Of a stretch of DNA of 16,230 nucleotides, positions 13,518 to 16,230 are shown piece after piece. The notes beneath the pieces are model-generated. The model was not told the origin of the DNA. It ran no database searches and was given only the letters and a program-made list of their open reading frames with translations. This stretch comes from an uncultured Fidelibacterota bacterium. GTDB taxonomy: Bacteria; Fidelibacterota; Fidelibacteria; Fidelibacterales; Fidelibacteraceae. Position 1 is the first letter of the stretch, and every line of letters begins with the position of its first letter. The translations under genes were made by a program, and so were the position numbers. The stretch spans positions 1-16,230 of the forward strand of contig CALMFL010000241.1 of the NCBI GenBank assembly GCA_937862595.1, read 5' to 3'.

Positions 13518-14723
13518 TCACCCCTTAATCCCGAATTTATCCATCCAGCGTTGTTTTAAATGGAGATCCGGATTTTTCCTTGTTAAACCCAGCTCTTCAT
13601 AAGCTGCAGAATGCAGCAATTGCCGCCAGTCAAAATAGTTCGGCGATTTATAGCTGCGGTGCGGATGGACGGCATTGGTCAGCAGGATCACATAAACGTC
13701 ATTTTCCGGGTCGATCCACAGGGAGGTGCCGGTGAATCCCGTGTGCCCGAATGCGGAGGAGGAAATATAGATACCCCCGGAGCTTTCGCCGTCCGGACTG
13801 TCCCATCCGAGGCAGCGGGAACTGCCGGACGAAACGGGCGTGGTAAATTGTTCAATGGTTTCCGGCTTGAAGATACGGACGCCGTCAAGCTCACCGCCTT
13901 TCAGCATCATGCGGCAAAAGCGGCTCAGGTCGGCGGCGGTGGAAAACAGTCCCGCATGGCCGGCGACGCCGCCGAGGCTGTGAGTATTCTCGTCATGCAC
14001 GTATCCGTGGATTAGCCGTCCGTCAATGATCTCGGTGGGAACGATTCTGGGCAGCAGGGACGCAGGCGGATTGTAGCCGCTGTCGCCCATGCCGAGCGGT
14101 AAGAATACTTCCTGACGGATATAGGCGTCAAGCGGCATGCCGGTGATGCGTTCAACGATCTTGCCCATGACCATCATGCCGATATCGGAATAGACCGTGT
14201 TGTCGCCGGGTTTTGTCTGCAGTTCGCTCTGAAAAACGCTGTCCCAGCGGGCCGCTTCGCTGCCTTCCATCTCATAGAACAGGCGGAAGGGTTCGAACCC
14301 TGCCGTATGGGTCAGCAGATGGCGGACGGTCACGGTTTTTTTTAAGGCCGTCTGTACCGGCGTGGGTCCCTGCAGTTCAGGCAGGTATTCGACGGCGGCA
14401 TCCTCCAGGTTCAGCCGGCCGGTTTCAAGCAGCTTCATGACGGCGGACGTGGTCCCGATGACCTTGGAAACCGAGGCCATGTCAAAAATATCGTCTTCCC
14501 GCGTTTTGACTTTCTTTTCGTAGGTGTGAAATCCAACCGCCTTAAAAAAAACGATCCTGTCGCCCTGCCCGATCATCAGTACGCCGCCCGGCCAGGCGGA
14601 ATCCGCGACGGCATCTTCCATCATTTCCCCGAGAGGCTTGTATTTTAGTGCCGGCTGAGCGCATCCGGTGAAAAGAAGTCCGGCCAGCGTGATCGCACCC
14701 GCCAAACTAAAAAATATCTTCAT
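13518..14723 (-). CDS. Serine hydrolase lipoprotein, beta-lactamase (class C/PBP) fold
   Basis: A 401-aa lipoprotein (lipobox LFTGC, C21) of the class C beta-lactamase/penicillin-binding fold. The catalytic SVSK gives nucleophile S84 and K87. Y178 in YSDIG stands for the YxN tyrosine, and HTG at 327-329 replaces KTG, as in esterase and muropeptide-amidase relatives rather than true beta-lactamases. HLLTHTAGFEP (about 135-145) and AGHAGLFSTAADLSRF are typical of this subgroup. Similarity in layout to Bacillus AmiE/YbbE suggests cleavage of peptidoglycan-derived amides in the periplasm, but esterase activity is equally possible. It is unlikely to be an antibiotic-resistance enzyme. GGAG five bases before the ATG supports the start. 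Confidence 0.9.
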   Translation of the reverse strand: MKIFFSLAGAITLAGLLFTGCAQPALKYKPLGEMMEDAVADSAWPGGVLMIGQGDRIVFFKAVGFHTYEKKVKTREDDIFDMASVSKVIGTTSAVMKLLETGRLNLEDAAVEYLPELQGPTPVQTALKKTVTVRHLLTHTAGFEPFRLFYEMEGSEAARWDSVFQSELQTKPGDNTVYSDIGMMVMGKIVERITGMPLDAYIRQEVFLPLGMGDSGYNPPASLLPRIVPTEIIDGRLIHGYVHDENTHSLGGVAGHAGLFSTAADLSRFCRMMLKGGELDGVRIFKPETIEQFTTPVSSGSSRCLGWDSPDGESSGGIYISSSAFGHTGFTGTSLWIDPENDVYVILLTNAVHPHRSYKSPNYFDWRQLLHSAAYEELGLTRKNPDLHLKQRWMDKFGIKG

Positions 14724-14747
14724 GCTTACTCCAATGTTTCAAGGTGC

Positions 14748-14779
14748 TTGATAATCCGAAAAAATAGTGTAAATTTCAA
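14748..14779. promoter_or_regulatory. Overlapping divergent promoters
   Basis: For apbE (+): TTGATA 14748-14753, 16 bp, TAAATT 14770-14775. For the serine hydrolase (-): TTGAAA 14779-14774, 17 bp, GATTAT 14756-14751. The two sets occupy almost the same bases, each -10 overlapping the other's -35, so only one polymerase can be bound at a time. Confidence 0.45.
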
Positions 14780-14811
14780 CGCAAATTTTCATTTTCGGGA
14801 GGTTATTAACG

Positions 14812-15846
14812 ATGAAGCGCCGCCGTCTTGTTTCCCTGATTGTCATCCTTGCCCTGATCTCCGGGTGCGCCCGCGTTCCGGTATATACCCTGAGCGGCCG
14901 GACAATGGGCACCTTTTATACCCTCAAGGTCTGCGGCGTGTACGACGGGGACGAGCAGGACCTGATCAGAATGACGGTCGATTCCGCGCTGAGCCGGGTG
15001 AACGGGTGCATGAACCGCTACGATCCTAAAAGTGAAATATCCCGCTTTAACGCCTATTCCGGAACAGATACCTATCCGGTGTCGGCGCCGTTCATGAAAG
15101 TTGCCGTCCTGGCGGAGAAGATATACCGGGCTTCGGACGGCGCTTTCGATCCGACGGTGACCCCGCTCGTCCGTTTGTGGGGGTTTGGGGACGACGGCGC
15201 CTTACAGCGGCCCGATCCCGAAACGCTCGCGTCGGCGATGCGGCATGTCGGGATGAACAAATTACGCATTTCTGAGGACGGGATCCGGAAGACGGATCCG
15301 GAAACCTCCCTGGATTTTTCGGCGATCGCCAAGGGCTACGGCGTGGATGAAGTCGCCGAAGCCCTGCTGTCGCTGGGGTATCGGGATATCCTGGTGGAGA
15401 TCGGGGGAGAGGTCCGCGCTTGCGGGGACAATGCCGGAAGACCCTGGCGCATCGGCATCGCCGACCCCGCCCCGGAGAAAGCAGGGGAGCTGAGCACTCC
15501 GGCTGCGATCGTGCTTCGGGACAAGGCCTGCGCGACCTCGGGGGATTACCGGCAATTTTATCTGGTGGACGGAAAGCGCTATTCGCACCTGATCGATCCG
15601 AAGACGGGGCATCCCATCGAGCATGAACTTACCTCGGTCACGGTCATTGCGGAAACCTGCATGCTGGCGGATGCCGCCGCAACCGCGGCGATCGTTCTGG
15701 GTAAGGTGCGGGGACAGGCCTTTATCGAATCCCTGGAGGGTGTCGAGGCGTATTTTATTTATCGTGAGGATGATGAACTGCGCACCGCGGAAACCTCCGC
15801 ATGGAATGCGTATCGGGAAATGTCTCAGGATCAACGTAAAAGATAA
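14812..15846 (+). CDS. apbE: FAD:protein FMN transferase (ApbE lipoprotein)
   Basis: Moves FMN from FAD onto a threonine of exported target proteins such as NqrB/NqrC or RnfG/RnfD; acts on the periplasmic face and needs magnesium. The 344-aa product has a lipobox LISGC (C19), the start motif RTMGTFYTLK, FDPTVTPLVRLWGFG (about 111-125), the core DFSAIAKGYGVDEVAE (about 168-183), IGGEVRACG, TSGDYRQFY (about 242-250) and HLIDPKTGHP (259-268), with ADAAATA near the end. GGGAGG nine bases before the ATG supports the start. No obvious flavoprotein target or Nqr/Rnf cluster is in view. It is divergent from the serine hydrolase and convergent with the nitroreductase. Confidence 0.95.
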   Translation: MKRRRLVSLIVILALISGCARVPVYTLSGRTMGTFYTLKVCGVYDGDEQDLIRMTVDSALSRVNGCMNRYDPKSEISRFNAYSGTDTYPVSAPFMKVAVLAEKIYRASDGAFDPTVTPLVRLWGFGDDGALQRPDPETLASAMRHVGMNKLRISEDGIRKTDPETSLDFSAIAKGYGVDEVAEALLSLGYRDILVEIGGEVRACGDNAGRPWRIGIADPAPEKAGELSTPAAIVLRDKACATSGDYRQFYLVDGKRYSHLIDPKTGHPIEHELTSVTVIAETCMLADAAATAAIVLGKVRGQAFIESLEGVEAYFIYREDDELRTAETSAWNAYREMSQDQRKR

Positions 15847-15912
15847 GAGAAAGCATAAAAACGCGGCAAGGTTACGGCGCAGCGGACATGAAGTCGTGCA
15901 GTCTGACAAGCA

Positions 15913-16230
15913 TTAAATATATGTTCGAATTTCGTCCAGGGAACGGCGTTTCTTTTCGCGAATCGCGGAGTGTCCGGAATAGCCGAGGGTGAAAACAAGG
16001 ACGGGTTTTTTGGGTGTCCTGATGTTCAACAGCTTCATGATCTTCCGTGTATTGAACCACCCCATCATGCAGGTGCCGAGTCCCTCTTCTGTCGCCTGCA
16101 GGCAGAAATGCTCTGCGGCGATGCCGATGTCCACCAGGTGGAATTGCCGGTTTTTGAGAAGACCTCCGATCGCCGTGCTGAAGAGAGGTTTCCAGCTGAG
16201 CATGACCACCAGGACCGGGGCGGTCAGGGC
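15913..16230 (-). CDS. Nitroreductase family protein, C-terminal part
   Basis: The last 105 codons of a gene whose start lies beyond the right edge; the frame is open through base 16230, beginning ALTAPVLVVM. The segment HLVDIGIAAEHFCLQATEEGLGTCMMGWFN is the FMN-site helix and following turn of NAD(P)H-dependent nitroreductases, and PVLVFTLGYSG is the usual final strand. The tail is basic (REKKRRSLDEI). Such enzymes reduce nitro-aromatics, quinones or flavins with FMN; the substrate cannot be told. Any internal methionine start would cut off the fold, so I treat it as partial. Confidence 0.9.
   Translation of the reverse strand, partial: ALTAPVLVVMLSWKPLFSTAIGGLLKNRQFHLVDIGIAAEHFCLQATEEGLGTCMMGWFNTRKIMKLLNIRTPKKPVLVFTLGYSGHSAIREKKRRSLDEIRTYI

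Noticed and set aside
13518..14723. Antibiotic-resistance beta-lactamase
   Set aside because: The HTG replacing KTG and YSD replacing YxN, lipid anchoring and subgroup motifs point to an esterase or muropeptide amidase relative.

Overview
This 16.2 kb window is bacterial chromosome, moderately GC-rich (GC not measured), with dense genes and mostly short gaps. A GWxTD-domain exported protein, several FCB-style envelope proteins, Shine-Dalgarno (SD) starts on most genes and a diderm-type set of lipoproteins point to the FCB (Fibrobacterota-Chlorobi-Bacteroidota) superphylum. It is probably an uncultivated lineage such as Marinimicrobia, KSB1 or Calditrichota. That placement is an inference from family content, not a phylogeny. 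I see no phage, insertion sequence or CRISPR array.

Left part (1-4254, mostly + strand): the 5' end of an exported protein reads leftwards off the edge. Divergent from it is an AMIN/Amidase_3 N-acetylmuramoyl-L-alanine amidase, followed by glutamate racemase (murI), folylpolyglutamate/dihydrofolate synthase (folC) and a HIT-family protein. murI and folC overlap by 1 bp, and folC and the HIT gene are 23 bp apart. Two intergenic stretches hold degenerate heptamer tandem repeats, one after the amidase gene and one starting inside the HIT stop codon.

Middle part (4255-10033, + strand): a 220-bp gap holds the second heptamer repeat, a plausible promoter that uses the repeat as its -35 box, and a candidate ~100-nt hairpin RNA ending in a U-rich run. 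Then come smc, the GWxTD-family protein and a ComF-type phosphoribosyltransferase in one tight run. These combine chromosome organisation, envelope/secretion and (by homology) DNA uptake or nucleotide salvage.

Right part (10027-16230): a PspC-domain protein and tRNA-Asn(GTT) on the - strand; a free-standing + strand unit of an unknown lipoprotein plus a 57-aa two-helix membrane protein, with a perfect CRP-type palindrome upstream and a strong terminator downstream; a - strand SpmA/SpmB-like pair; a - strand lipoprotein of the serine beta-lactamase fold coupled to a small membrane protein; divergently, an ApbE flavin transferase lipoprotein; and finally the C-terminal half of a nitroreductase running off the right edge.

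The best leads are the candidate RNA at 4321-4425, the heptamer repeats, and the CRP-site/lipoprotein/small-membrane-protein unit at 10550-11810. Most of the rest is ordinary housekeeping.
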